Shown: positions 1-6,506 of the stretch, in pieces
Numbering within the stretch: position 1 is the stretch's first letter
How the letters are laid out: the number at the start of each line of letters is the position of its first letter
Assembly (NCBI GenBank): GCA_045603745.1
Contig: JAZUMQ010000047.1
Coordinates: forward strand, 1-13,191
Source of the DNA: RGIG995 sp045603745
GTDB lineage: Bacteria > Bacillota > Clostridia > Oscillospirales > UBA644
Length of the DNA: 13,191 nt
Direction: 5' to 3'
Notes under the pieces: generated by a model
The model's database searches: none
What the model was told of the DNA's origin: nothing
The model's input: only the letters and a program-made list of their open reading frames with translations
Position numbers and translations under genes: made by a program

Positions 1-90
1 ATAACTCAAACGGTGTTCTCGCATATCCATTATAACGGATATTTTGAATTCTGTCGAGTACTTTCGCTGAATTTGTCCTTTTTTTGCCAT
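1..90 (-). CDS. IS3-family transposase OrfA, N-terminal 30 codons only
   Basis: The minus-strand frame starts with ATG at 90 and reads MAKKGQIQRKYSTEFK, then ISVIMDMREHRLSY, to the window edge without a stop. The MAKKGQ start followed by K-Y-S-x-E-F-K is typical of the N-terminal helix-turn-helix part of OrfA in IS3-family elements (the COG2963 type). OrfA binds the element's ends, and a programmed frameshift normally joins it to OrfB, the DDE catalytic part; neither the shift nor OrfB is visible here. The Shine-Dalgarno is GGAGGT at 102-107, 11 bases from the ATG, which is somewhat long. It lies inside the terminal palindrome at 96-135. The family call rests on this short stretch plus the matching terminal repeat. 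Confidence 0.7.
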   Translation of the reverse strand, partial: MAKKGQIQRKYSTEFKISVIMDMREHRLSY

Positions 91-95
91 AAAAA

Positions 96-135
96 ATATG
101 CACCTCCAAAAGTGTCTAACTTTTGGGGTGCATAT
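96..135 (-). repeat. Near-perfect palindrome at the IS end that hides the transposase Shine-Dalgarno
   Basis: Arms at 96-113 and 119-135 pair over 17 base pairs with one bulged base and a 5-base loop (114-118). The outer arm is the IS terminal repeat itself. The inner arm contains GGAGGT (102-107), the only plausible Shine-Dalgarno for OrfA at 90. RNA reading through the whole palindrome from outside would bury that site. RNA starting inside the outer arm would leave it free. Confidence 0.8.
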
Positions 136-166
136 CAAAACCGATTGACGAAGAATAAAATTTGAC

Positions 167-192
167 CCGGCTTGTATGATCGTACAAGCCGG
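167..192 (-). terminator. Intrinsic terminator-like hairpin downstream of the FIVAR gene
   Basis: CCGGCTTGTA (167-176) pairs perfectly with TACAAGCCGG (183-192) around a 6-base loop. In the minus direction it lies 18 bases after the FIVAR stop codon and is followed by GTCAAATTTTATT, a rather weak T-tract. In the plus direction it is followed by TTCATTTT. It separates the FIVAR gene from the IS end and probably limits read-through into the transposase. Confidence 0.7.
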
Positions 193-209
193 TTCATTTT
201 ATAACGTAT

Positions 210-884
210 TTATTTTAAAAATTTCGGAGGTTTTAAATAGAGAATGGAGGCGGTTCCCCCTAAGAGAATTAACCCGAAGCTAATAAGCAATAATGTCAGA
301 CGGATGGTTGTCACTCGTCCCAACCCTTGTGTACTGCTGATGATCTTTGAGGGAATAATGACGTTTTCATCTGCTTCCTTTGCTGAAAATTTTTGAACTT
401 CTTTGGTGTTTTCTTTGATTTTGATTACGTTGTCATATTTTATCTTGGCTGCATTTAATTGTTCTTGTGAGAGATTTTCGCTTTCATAAAGTTTTTGAAA
501 ATCATTTTTTATCGAAGTTAGAATTTGAATGGTTTCTGCCGTCAGGACATAATTGGTGTTATAAATCAGTTCTTCTATATCTTCAATGTAATCAAGTAAA
601 GGCTCTCGATTTGAAATTAAGGTCAGTCCCTTTTTTGCTTCTTTCAATTCTTCGGTAACTGTATTGACTTTTTCTTGCGTTGCGGTATCGTTTTCGTATA
701 CGGCAAGTGCATTGTTAACCGCGTTTTGATAGGTTTGATAGGATTCCACGGTGTATTGCGACGGGTCGTAAATTTCACCTAAAAGAACCGATAATTCGCT
801 TTTATCTGCCGTGTCCGCAAAAGCAGATACGGAAAACGCAAGCGCACAAAAGAGAAAAAGAAAAAACGTAAAAATGCGCCTCAT
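210..884 (-). CDS. Small surface protein with two FIVAR-like helical units and a C-terminal membrane anchor
   Basis: The product is a predicted 224-residue secreted, membrane-anchored protein. Residues 1-23 form a signal peptide (MRRIF, hydrophobic core, SAFA cleavage site). Residues 26-88 match the FIVAR pattern: ADKSELSVLLGE, then Y-T-x-E-S-Y, a run of alternating helical residues, and D-T-A-T-Q-E-K-V. Residues 89-157 look like a second, more diverged unit of the same three-helix type. After a polar linker, residues 192-217 form one transmembrane helix with a short K/P-rich cytoplasmic tail. FIVAR repeats occur in large cell-wall proteins of Gram-positives and often bind sugars or matrix; the ligand here is unknown. 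The start at 884 is preferred to an upstream ATG at 914 because GGGAGGA stands 6 bases before it and the signal peptide begins there. Its promoter is at 930-958. There is no LPxTG motif, so anchoring is by the helix. Confidence 0.72.
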   Translation of the reverse strand: MRRIFTFFLFLFCALAFSVSAFADTADKSELSVLLGEIYDPSQYTVESYQTYQNAVNNALAVYENDTATQEKVNTVTEELKEAKKGLTLISNREPLLDYIEDIEELIYNTNYVLTAETIQILTSIKNDFQKLYESENLSQEQLNAAKIKYDNVIKIKENTKEVQKFSAKEADENVIIPSKIISSTQGLGRVTTIRLTLLLISFGLILLGGTASILYLKPPKFLK

Positions 885-929
885 GAAAAATCCTCCCGAT
901 GGGTAGCGTAACATTCCATAGTATAGAAT

Positions 930-958
930 ATTATACCACTTAATCGAGAGGATGTCAA
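930..958 (-). promoter_or_regulatory. Consensus sigma-A promoter for the FIVAR gene
   Basis: On the minus strand TTGACA (953-958), a 17-base spacer and TATAAT (930-935) form a perfect consensus promoter. It lies in the 77 bases between the DUF4830 stop and the FIVAR start. Its -35 box is 3 bases past that stop, so the FIVAR gene has its own promoter even if read-through from upstream also occurs. Confidence 0.88.
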
Positions 959-961
959 GTA

Positions 962-1513
962 TTATTTGGAACCTGTTCCCAAGGAGTTGAGCATTTCGTC
1001 TTTTGTTAACCCGGTGGAGTTGGATTCTGTATCAACCGCTTCCGAATTAGATTTCTCGGGCATTTGTAACGTGTGCATAAATCCCCCTGCCGACACGCTG
1101 GATACATCTGCCGCTACGATTTGATCATCAATGACGATGATATTTGCCAAGACCTGTGCAGAAGTTTGGTTTGGATAGTTGGAAATCGTATAAGTATATC
1201 TTGTTCCTGCGTCTCCTTTATAACTGCTCAGATCAAATCCCTGGCTGATCTGTAAGGCGTTGTATTCATTATACGTTGTATCAAATTCTTCCGGAATGGT
1301 GATATTTACCACTTCTACAGGATCATTGGAAACTTGCCAGCCGAAAGTTTGCAGATACTCGATACGTTCTTCGTTTGTTTCGCCTTTAACGGTGTCTTTT
1401 GATGCCTTAATTCCGGTGGGCAGGGAAATCAAAAGCAGAAGCACCAAGCATGCGCTGACCAGTGCGATGGTCAGAATTTTTGTTTTTGTCAGTTTTGTCG
1501 AAAAAATGAACAT
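962..1513 (-). CDS. Membrane-anchored DUF4830-family protein
   Basis: The product is a predicted 183-residue protein of unknown function. Residues 1-11 are short and basic (MFIFSTKLTKT), and residues 12-31 form one hydrophobic helix that acts as a signal anchor, placing the rest outside the membrane. Residues 48-148 resemble the DUF4830 domain: an opening E-x-L-x-x-F-G-W-x-V, then I-x-I-P-E-x-F-D, Y-x-x-Y-N, the turn around SSYKG, and closing strands with GGFMHTL. The tail (150-183) is polar and Ser/Asn-rich, probably disordered. The frame is open back to 1681, but the start at 1513 is chosen because AAAGGTGA stands just before it and the upstream residues look unlike protein. It is divergent from pnuC and lies upstream of the FIVAR gene; both neighbours on this strand are extracytoplasmic. 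I see no clear promoter for it. The family match is from memory of its pattern. Confidence 0.75.
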   Translation of the reverse strand: MFIFSTKLTKTKILTIALVSACLVLLLLISLPTGIKASKDTVKGETNEERIEYLQTFGWQVSNDPVEVVNITIPEEFDTTYNEYNALQISQGFDLSSYKGDAGTRYTYTISNYPNQTSAQVLANIIVIDDQIVAADVSSVSAGGFMHTLQMPEKSNSEAVDTESNSTGLTKDEMLNSLGTGSK

Positions 1514-1595
1514 TTCAATCACCTTTCCCCGAATATTGGTTATATTGCATTGTATTGAAAAACCATGGGAAATATTCTTTTTTGCCGGAAATTTC

Positions 1596-1624
1596 TTGAC
1601 AAAAAAAATTTTGTATGATATAAT
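1596..1624 (+). promoter_or_regulatory. Consensus sigma-A promoter for pnuC
   Basis: TTGACA (1596-1601), a 17-base A/T-rich spacer and TATAAT (1619-1624) match the consensus exactly. Transcription should begin near 1631, giving an untranslated leader of about 107 bases before pnuC. Such a strong promoter followed by a terminator suggests control by premature termination rather than by initiation. Confidence 0.9.
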
Positions 1625-1630
1625 ACAGAA

Positions 1631-1727
1631 AATAGTCGCACTGCCACCGGGTAGTGGGTGCAATCTGGCATCCGTACGCATATCGTTAGGTCTTAGAAGA
1701 TATGTGCTACGGATGTTTTTGTATTTT
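1631..1727 (+). promoter_or_regulatory. Candidate riboswitch or attenuator leader of pnuC, class not recognised
   Basis: Two structural blocks are visible. The first is a hairpin at 1638-1661: GCAC/GTGC and CCAC/GTGG stems with a TG bulge (1642-1643) and loop CGGGTA (1648-1653). The second is the terminator at 1669-1720. Two alternative pairings would break the terminator. Loop bases CGGGT (1648-1652) can pair with ATCCG (1670-1674), including one G-U pair, which gives an H-type pseudoknot. TGCCA (1642-1646) can also pair with TGGCA (1666-1670). Both use the 5' arm of the terminator. The likely ligand is NAD-related because the gene is a PnuC, but that is inference. I do not recognise the NAD+-I, NAD+-II, preQ1, TPP, FMN or T-box consensus in it. 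Confidence 0.6.
1669..1720 (+). terminator. Intrinsic terminator inside the pnuC leader
   Basis: CATCCGTA (1669-1676) pairs perfectly with TACGGATG (1708-1715). Above it, C1677-C1684 pairs with G1699-G1706 (one G-T pair), with C1707 bulged. The stem is about 16 base pairs with a 14-base loop and is followed by TTTTTGTATTTT. It ends 17 bases before the pnuC start codon, just ahead of its GGAGG, so it would stop transcription before the gene unless an alternative fold prevents it. Confidence 0.88.
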
Positions 1728-1737
1728 GGAGGAATAA

Positions 1738-2445
1738 ATGAGATTATTTCGCTTTTTGAGAGATTATTTTGCCCCCGGAGAATGGATTTTGTGGGGTTGT
1801 TCTGTGTTTCTTGTACTTCTTTCGTTTCTTTTGTTTGACCGTGGAAATTATTTGATTTTAACTGCCTCTTTGATCGGGGTAACTTCTTTGATCTTTAATG
1901 CAAAAGGAAATCCGTTCGGCCAGGTTCTTATGATTCTTTTCAGTGTATTATATGGAATTATTTCCTATACTTTTGCTTATTACGGAGAAATGATTACCTA
2001 TCTTGGTATGACCGCCCCCATGGCGTTGTTTGCCTTGATCTCCTGGCTGAAAAATCCCTATAAAGGAAACAGAGCACAGGTGACAGTCAATCGAATCAAA
2101 AAATCGGAAGTTTTTCTGATGCTTCTTTTGACTGCTTTTGTAACCGCTGGATTTTATTTTATTCTGAAGTATTTCCATACGGCAAATTTAATGTTAAGTA
2201 CTTTATCGGTTGCTACCAGTTTTCTTGCCGTTTATTTGACGTTTCGCAGAAGTCCGTATTTTGCGTTGGCATATGGAGCGAATGATATAGTTCTGATTTT
2301 GTTGTGGATATTGGCATCGAAAGAGGACGTTTCTTATCTTTCGGTGGTGATTTGTTTTACCTTATTTTTCATTAACGATATATATGGATTTTACAGTTGG
2401 TTAAAAATGCAAAAGATGCAATCAGCTTATCATTCTGCGTCATAA
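1738..2445 (+). CDS. pnuC: PnuC-family transporter (nicotinamide riboside/mononucleotide type)
   Basis: The product is a predicted 235-residue inner-membrane protein with about seven hydrophobic helices (near residues 17-34, 36-54, 58-80, 86-104, 124-145, 150-168 and 174-220, the last span covering more than one). PnuC proteins move nicotinamide riboside or related vitamin B3 compounds by facilitated diffusion, coupled to phosphorylation inside the cell for NAD synthesis. Family marks are the N-P-Y-K-G-N loop at 106-111, the A-N-D-I-V helix at 181-185 and the closing F-I-N-D-I-Y-G-F-Y-S-W stretch at 211-221, matching the conserved N...W end of the family. The length is normal for PnuC. The start is ATG at 1738 with GGAGG (1728-1732) 5 bases before it. 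Related PnuT and PnuX proteins carry thiamine or riboflavin, but no TPP or FMN leader is seen, so the NAD branch is the better guess. No clear terminator follows. Confidence 0.88.
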   Translation: MRLFRFLRDYFAPGEWILWGCSVFLVLLSFLLFDRGNYLILTASLIGVTSLIFNAKGNPFGQVLMILFSVLYGIISYTFAYYGEMITYLGMTAPMALFALISWLKNPYKGNRAQVTVNRIKKSEVFLMLLLTAFVTAGFYFILKYFHTANLMLSTLSVATSFLAVYLTFRRSPYFALAYGANDIVLILLWILASKEDVSYLSVVICFTLFFINDIYGFYSWLKMQKMQSAYHSAS

Positions 2446-2499
2446 CATACAGATCGAAAAAAAATCTATGAAGAAACGGAAACAATTTTTTCAAAACTA

Positions 2500-2528
2500 T
2501 TGCCAAATTTAGGGGTTTATGTTATAAT
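2500..2528 (+). promoter_or_regulatory. Promoter of the ABC exporter operon
   Basis: TTGCCA (2500-2505), a 17-base spacer and TATAAT (2523-2528) form a good sigma-A promoter in the 134-base gap after pnuC. The Shine-Dalgarno GAGGT follows at 2568-2572, 7 bases before the first ABC gene. The presumed transcript start is near 2535. Confidence 0.82.
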
Positions 2529-2579
2529 GTAATAAACATATCATACAGACATTTAACGTGAAATTTTGAGGTAACTTCT

Positions 2580-4349
2580 ATGGTATTCGGGAAGCATATT
2601 AACCGCTACTATCTCCGTTATTCCTGGCTTTTGTTGCTGGGACTTGCGGCGTTGATTATGGTGGACTATTTTCAGTTAAAAATTCCGGAATTATATAAAA
2701 TGGTCATCAACGGAATGAATTACGGTTTTGTGGAGTCGGAAGCGTTCGATTTGAATTTTCTTCTGGATAAAATTTGCCTTCCCATGATCTTTACCATTCT
2801 GGCTATGATTTTGGGGCGCTTTTTGTGGCGCGTCTGTTTTTTCGGTGCCGCTCTTTGGGTAGAAACAGATCTGCGGAATCGTATGTTCGACCATTGTAAA
2901 GATCTTTCTCGACAGTATTATCAGGTTAATAAGGTCGGCAATTTGATGTCTCTTTTTACCAACGATCTGGATACGGTGCAGGAGTGCTTCGGTTGGGGTG
3001 TCATGATGTTTTTCGATGCTCTGTTCCTGGGGGTTCTCGCCATTGTCAAGATGTGGAATATGAATCCATTGCTTACGCTTCTTTCCTTGATTCCCATGAC
3101 CTTCCTTCTGGTTGTAGCTACTATCGTTGGAAAGTCTATGATGAAAAAGTGGGATGTTCGTCAAGAAGCCTTTTCCGATCTTTCGGATTTTTCTCAAGAG
3201 AGTTTTTCCGGTATTGCCGTTATTAAAGCTTTTGTAAAAGAACTCAAAGAATTGCTCGCTTTTAAACAACTGAACAAACAAAACGAAAAGGCAAATGTAG
3301 AATATACCAAGTCTTCTACGCTTCTTCGGATTTTCGTTACCCTTTTTGTAGAGTCTGTGATCTGCGTTATTCTCGGCTACGGCGGATATTTGGTCTATAA
3401 AGGTCATTTTAACGCGGGGCAGTTGATCGAATTTATCGGCTATTTCAATGCGATTGTATGGCCCGTTATGGCAGTGTCCGAATTGGTTGAAATGACTTCT
3501 CGCGGGAAGGCATCGCTGAAACGGATTGGGGAACTTCTCGATGCAAAACAAGACGTTATTGATCGTGAAGACGTAACCGATCTTGGTGATGTTTCCGGGA
3601 AGATTGAATTCCGGGATTTGACCTTCCGTTATCCTGAAGGGGAATACGACGCATTGAAAAACGTTTCTTTTACGATCAATGCAGGAGAAAACGTTGGATT
3701 GGTAGGGAAGACCGGATCCGGAAAAACCACTATTGTAGATTTGATTTTGCGAGGGTATAATGTTCCGGACGGCACGGTATTTATTGATGGTCATGATGTC
3801 AATGCCGTTCCTATCGCCCAAGTGCGCGCTGCTTCCGCCTACGTTCCTCAGGATAATTTTCTGTTCAGCGATACCATTTCCAACAATATTTCTTTCGGTG
3901 TGGATTCTGCAACGAAAGAGGAAATTGAATCGGTTGCAAAATTAGCAGACGTTCACGGAAATATTTCCGAATTTAAGGAAGGGTACGAAACCATACTCGG
4001 GGAGCGTGGTGTCACCGTTTCCGGGGGACAGAAACAGCGGATTTCAATTGCCCGGGCATTGATGAAAAACGCTCCTATTCTGATTTTGGACGATTCCGTA
4101 TCAGCCGTAGACACAAAAACCGAAAAAGTTATTCTGGAAAATTTGCGGAATACCCGCGCAGGGAAGACTACAATCTTAATCGCTCATCGAATTTCCACCA
4201 TCGAACAAATGGATAAGATTATTTTTATTGATGACGGCAAGGTAGTTGCTGTCGGGACCCATGAAGAACTGTGTTCCGGTTGTCCCGCCTACCGCAGAAT
4301 GGTAGATCTGCAAAAACTGGAAGAGGAAGGAGATGGACAGCATGCGTGA
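2580..4349 (+). CDS. Heterodimeric ABC exporter subunit 1 with degenerate catalytic site (BmrC/YheI-like)
   Basis: The product is a 589-residue ABC half-transporter. A six-helix type-I exporter membrane domain (about 14-310) is fused to an ATPase domain (about 340-580). Visible motifs are Walker A GKTGSGKT (376-383), Q-loop Q424, a canonical SGGQ signature (481-484), Walker B LILDD (501-505), D-loop SAVD (508-511) and H-loop His536. The catalytic glutamate that should follow the Walker B aspartate is aspartate (D505), the hallmark of the BmrC/YheI/TM287 side of heterodimers. It should pair with the next gene's product to export lipophilic or peptide-like compounds across the membrane; the substrate is not known. 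The two genes overlap and share a promoter. The start at 2580 has GAGGT 7 bases upstream. A long antisense frame inside it is a shadow. Confidence 0.9.
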   Translation: MVFGKHINRYYLRYSWLLLLGLAALIMVDYFQLKIPELYKMVINGMNYGFVESEAFDLNFLLDKICLPMIFTILAMILGRFLWRVCFFGAALWVETDLRNRMFDHCKDLSRQYYQVNKVGNLMSLFTNDLDTVQECFGWGVMMFFDALFLGVLAIVKMWNMNPLLTLLSLIPMTFLLVVATIVGKSMMKKWDVRQEAFSDLSDFSQESFSGIAVIKAFVKELKELLAFKQLNKQNEKANVEYTKSSTLLRIFVTLFVESVICVILGYGGYLVYKGHFNAGQLIEFIGYFNAIVWPVMAVSELVEMTSRGKASLKRIGELLDAKQDVIDREDVTDLGDVSGKIEFRDLTFRYPEGEYDALKNVSFTINAGENVGLVGKTGSGKTTIVDLILRGYNVPDGTVFIDGHDVNAVPIAQVRAASAYVPQDNFLFSDTISNNISFGVDSATKEEIESVAKLADVHGNISEFKEGYETILGERGVTVSGGQKQRISIARALMKNAPILILDDSVSAVDTKTEKVILENLRNTRAGKTTILIAHRISTIEQMDKIIFIDDGKVVAVGTHEELCSGCPAYRRMVDLQKLEEEGDGQHA

Positions 4350-6228
4350 GTATTATCCTCTTCTCTTAGTCGGTGCTATCATCGGTGTTCTTTCGGTAAT
4401 TTTCATCGTGGCATTTGCAACGTTAAAAAATAAGAAGGAAGCCATCGGATTTGACCGAAATATGAAGGACGGCGAAATTGTCCGCCGTCTGTTACAATAT
4501 GCAAAACCCCATTGGAAGAGTTTTGTTTTTGTTATTGTTGTGATGGCTTTTTCTATCGCTTATGACATTGTAGCACCTTTGATTGTCGGTTATATTGAAG
4601 AAATCGTAAAGACGGATTTTGAATTAAAATCTCTCTTTACTGCCGTCGCTGTTTATGGCGGTGTTTTGGTAATTTCGGTTATCTGTACTTATATTCAGGC
4701 AATCGTTTTGCAAAAAACAGGACAAAAGATTTTATCTTCGATTCGGGAAGACCTTTTTATTCATATCGAATCACTTTCCCATAATCAGTTGAATCAGACT
4801 CCTGTTGGAAAATTGGTCACCCGTGTCACGAACGATACCAATGCCATCTCCATGATGTTCACGAATATTATCGTCAATCTCCTGAAGAATTTCTTTATCA
4901 TCTTTGGGGTTTTGATCGCTATGCTCACTGTCAATTATGAATTGACGCTGATGGTCTTGTGTTTCGTTCCTTTTATCGTTCTTTTTACGGTGATTTTTCG
5001 GAAGTTTTCCCGAAAAGCATATCGAAAGGTAAAAGACGGAACCACCGATATAAATACGTATCTTTCCGAAAACCTTTCCGGAATTAAAATCACACAGATC
5101 TTTAATCGGGAAGAACGGAAAAAATCAGATTTTGAAGAAAAAAGCCGCGCACTGGGAAAAGCAAAACGGAATCAGATCTTCGTTTTCGGGATTTTCCGTC
5201 CCATGGTGTATATGCTCTATATTTCTTCCGTCTTGTGTTTGTTTTATTTGGGCGGAAAGGGGTATATTGATAATGCGACGTTCCTTGGGCAGACGATCAC
5301 CGCCGGAACGGTCGTTACGTTTTATATGTATATTTCCAAGTTCTTTAATCCCATTCAGAATCTGGCGGAACAGTTTAACTGGCTTCAATCTGCTTTTGCT
5401 TCTGCGGAAAAGATCTTTACGGTTTTTGATACCACACCGGAATTGGTGGACGAGCCAGACGCCATTGAATTAGACGAGATTAAAGGGGAAATCGAATTCA
5501 AAAACGTTTGGTTTTCCTATGTTCCCGATGAATGGGTCTTAAAAGACGTTTCTTTTAAAGTCGAGCCGAAACAAACCGTGGCATTTGTCGGTTCTACCGG
5601 ATCGGGGAAATCTACGATTTTGTCATTGATCTGCCGAAATTACGATATTCAAAAAGGTCAGATTCTTATTGATGGTATCGACATTAAGAAAATTAAGATT
5701 TCCTCTTTGCGCCGACACTTTGGACAGATGTTACAAGATGTATTCCTTTTTTCCGGTACGATCCGCAGCAATATCGTTCTTCGGGAAGATTCTTTTACCG
5801 ATGAAGAAGTTTTGGAAGCCTGCCGTTACGTTAATGCGGATTCTTTTATCAATAAACTGGAGGGCGGTCTTGACGAAGTGGTTCGGGAACGAGGAAACAA
5901 CTTCTCTGCAGGACAGCGTCAATTACTGTCTTTTGCCCGCACTATTATTCATAAACCGTCGGTAATGATTTTAGATGAAGCCACGGCGAATATTGATACG
6001 GAAACGGAACTTTTGATTCAGAATTCTTTGGAAAAAATGATGTCCATCGGAACCATGCTCATCGTTGCTCATCGTCTTTCCACGATTCAGAAAGCAGATA
6101 ATATTATTCTTCTGTCCCACGGCGAAATTATCGAGCAGGGAACGCACCAAGAATTGTTGCATCAAAAAGGACGTTACTATCAGTTGTATACGCTTCAATC
6201 TCACAAGGAAGAACTGCAAAGATCGTAA
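4333..6228 (+). CDS. Heterodimeric ABC exporter subunit 2 with intact catalytic glutamate (BmrD/YheH-like) and an extra N-terminal helix
   Basis: The product is 631 residues. An additional hydrophobic helix (about 8-30) and a charged linker precede the usual six-helix exporter domain (about 60-350), followed by the ATPase domain (about 385-620). Motifs are Walker A GSTGSGKS (420-427), Q-loop Q468, signature F-S-A-G-Q (524-528, degenerate for LSGGQ), Walker B MILDE with catalytic Glu549, and H-loop His580. Its Walker A/B would face the partner's good SGGQ to form the working ATP site. The partner's D505 faces this degenerate signature to form the inactive site, as in asymmetric exporters such as TM287/288 and BmrCD. 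The start is uncertain. ATG 4333 has AGAGG 6 bases upstream, whereas ATG 4342 has AAGGAG 9 bases upstream. The overlap with subunit 1 is 17 or 8 bases, implying translational coupling. Confidence 0.9.
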   Translation: MDSMREYYPLLLVGAIIGVLSVIFIVAFATLKNKKEAIGFDRNMKDGEIVRRLLQYAKPHWKSFVFVIVVMAFSIAYDIVAPLIVGYIEEIVKTDFELKSLFTAVAVYGGVLVISVICTYIQAIVLQKTGQKILSSIREDLFIHIESLSHNQLNQTPVGKLVTRVTNDTNAISMMFTNIIVNLLKNFFIIFGVLIAMLTVNYELTLMVLCFVPFIVLFTVIFRKFSRKAYRKVKDGTTDINTYLSENLSGIKITQIFNREERKKSDFEEKSRALGKAKRNQIFVFGIFRPMVYMLYISSVLCLFYLGGKGYIDNATFLGQTITAGTVVTFYMYISKFFNPIQNLAEQFNWLQSAFASAEKIFTVFDTTPELVDEPDAIELDEIKGEIEFKNVWFSYVPDEWVLKDVSFKVEPKQTVAFVGSTGSGKSTILSLICRNYDIQKGQILIDGIDIKKIKISSLRRHFGQMLQDVFLFSGTIRSNIVLREDSFTDEEVLEACRYVNADSFINKLEGGLDEVVRERGNNFSAGQRQLLSFARTIIHKPSVMILDEATANIDTETELLIQNSLEKMMSIGTMLIVAHRLSTIQKADNIILLSHGEIIEQGTHQELLHQKGRYYQLYTLQSHKEELQRS

Positions 6229-6243
6229 TACGGAGTGATATTG

Positions 6244-6462
6244 ATGGGAAAAGAGTATGATTCTAAACGGGAAAAGAGGAAGCTAATCGTCTTTTTTATC
6301 CTGATGATCCTGTTTTCCGTTTTGACTCTTATCGGTGGAATCTTGGTGATTCGTTGCTACTATCATTCTCTTTATTCGTTGTTTCCCGCATTGTCTACCT
6401 TGATATTTTTGTTTCTTTGCAAACGCACGCGAAAGAAAATTCAAAAGCATGAAGAGCAATAA
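6244..6462 (+). CDS. Small two-helix membrane protein at the end of the ABC operon
   Basis: The product is a predicted 72-residue protein. A basic cytoplasmic start (MGKEYDSKREKRK) is followed by two hydrophobic segments (about 15-38 and 42-58) and a strongly basic tail (KRTRKKIQKHEEQ). The basic ends suggest a hairpin with both termini inside. The frame also opens at GTG 6235, but ATG 6244 is preferred because CGGAG lies 8 bases before it; this Shine-Dalgarno overlaps the GTG alternative. It begins 15 bases after the ABC subunit 2 stop, so it is almost certainly cotranscribed. I do not recognise a family. A helper or regulator of the exporter is possible but rests on position only. Confidence 0.7.
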   Translation: MGKEYDSKREKRKLIVFFILMILFSVLTLIGGILVIRCYYHSLYSLFPALSTLIFLFLCKRTRKKIQKHEEQ

Positions 6463-6475
6463 AAAAAGATCGGAT

Positions 6476-6506
6476 TGAGGCACACTCCGTAAGGAAGTGT
6501 GCCTCA
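6476..6506 (+). terminator. Strong GNRA-capped hairpin after the ABC operon, weak as a terminator
   Basis: TGAGGCACACT (6476-6486) pairs perfectly with AGTGTGCCTCA (6496-6506). An inner CC/GG pair closes a GTAA tetraloop with one bulged A. It starts 14 bases after the stop at 6462. The following bases GTTATATTCACC are a poor T-tract, so it may stabilise the RNA 3' end rather than terminate. Its sequence resembles the hairpin at 6795-6832. Confidence 0.6.

Larger units (their letters stand above)
1..137 (-). mobile_element. Left end of an IS3-family (IS150-like) insertion sequence, truncated by the window edge
   Basis: Read on the minus strand, the sequence entering at about 137 begins TGATATGCACCCCAAAAG and continues TTAGACA. 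This TG start with CCCCAAAAGTTAGACA resembles the terminal inverted repeat of IS150-group IS3 elements as I recall it. A start codon follows 47 bases further in and opens a transposase-like frame. The outer boundary is inferred from the family's TG...CA ends. The other end and the target duplication lie outside the window, so intactness and copy number cannot be judged. The element points away from the FIVAR gene and is transcribed in the same direction as it. Confidence 0.75.

Noticed and set aside
1514..1681. Upstream 56-codon extension of the DUF4830 frame
   Set aside because: It would read through the opposite-strand pnuC leader and promoter. A good ribosome site and signal anchor support the start at 1513.
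1260..1838. A 192-codon plus-strand frame across the DUF4830 gene and the pnuC leader
   Set aside because: It runs through the promoter, the leader and the terminator and into pnuC in another frame, and has no ribosome site.
2691..3821. A 376-codon antisense frame inside ABC subunit 1
   Set aside because: It overlaps a gene with all ABC motifs intact, and its translation shows no coherent domain.
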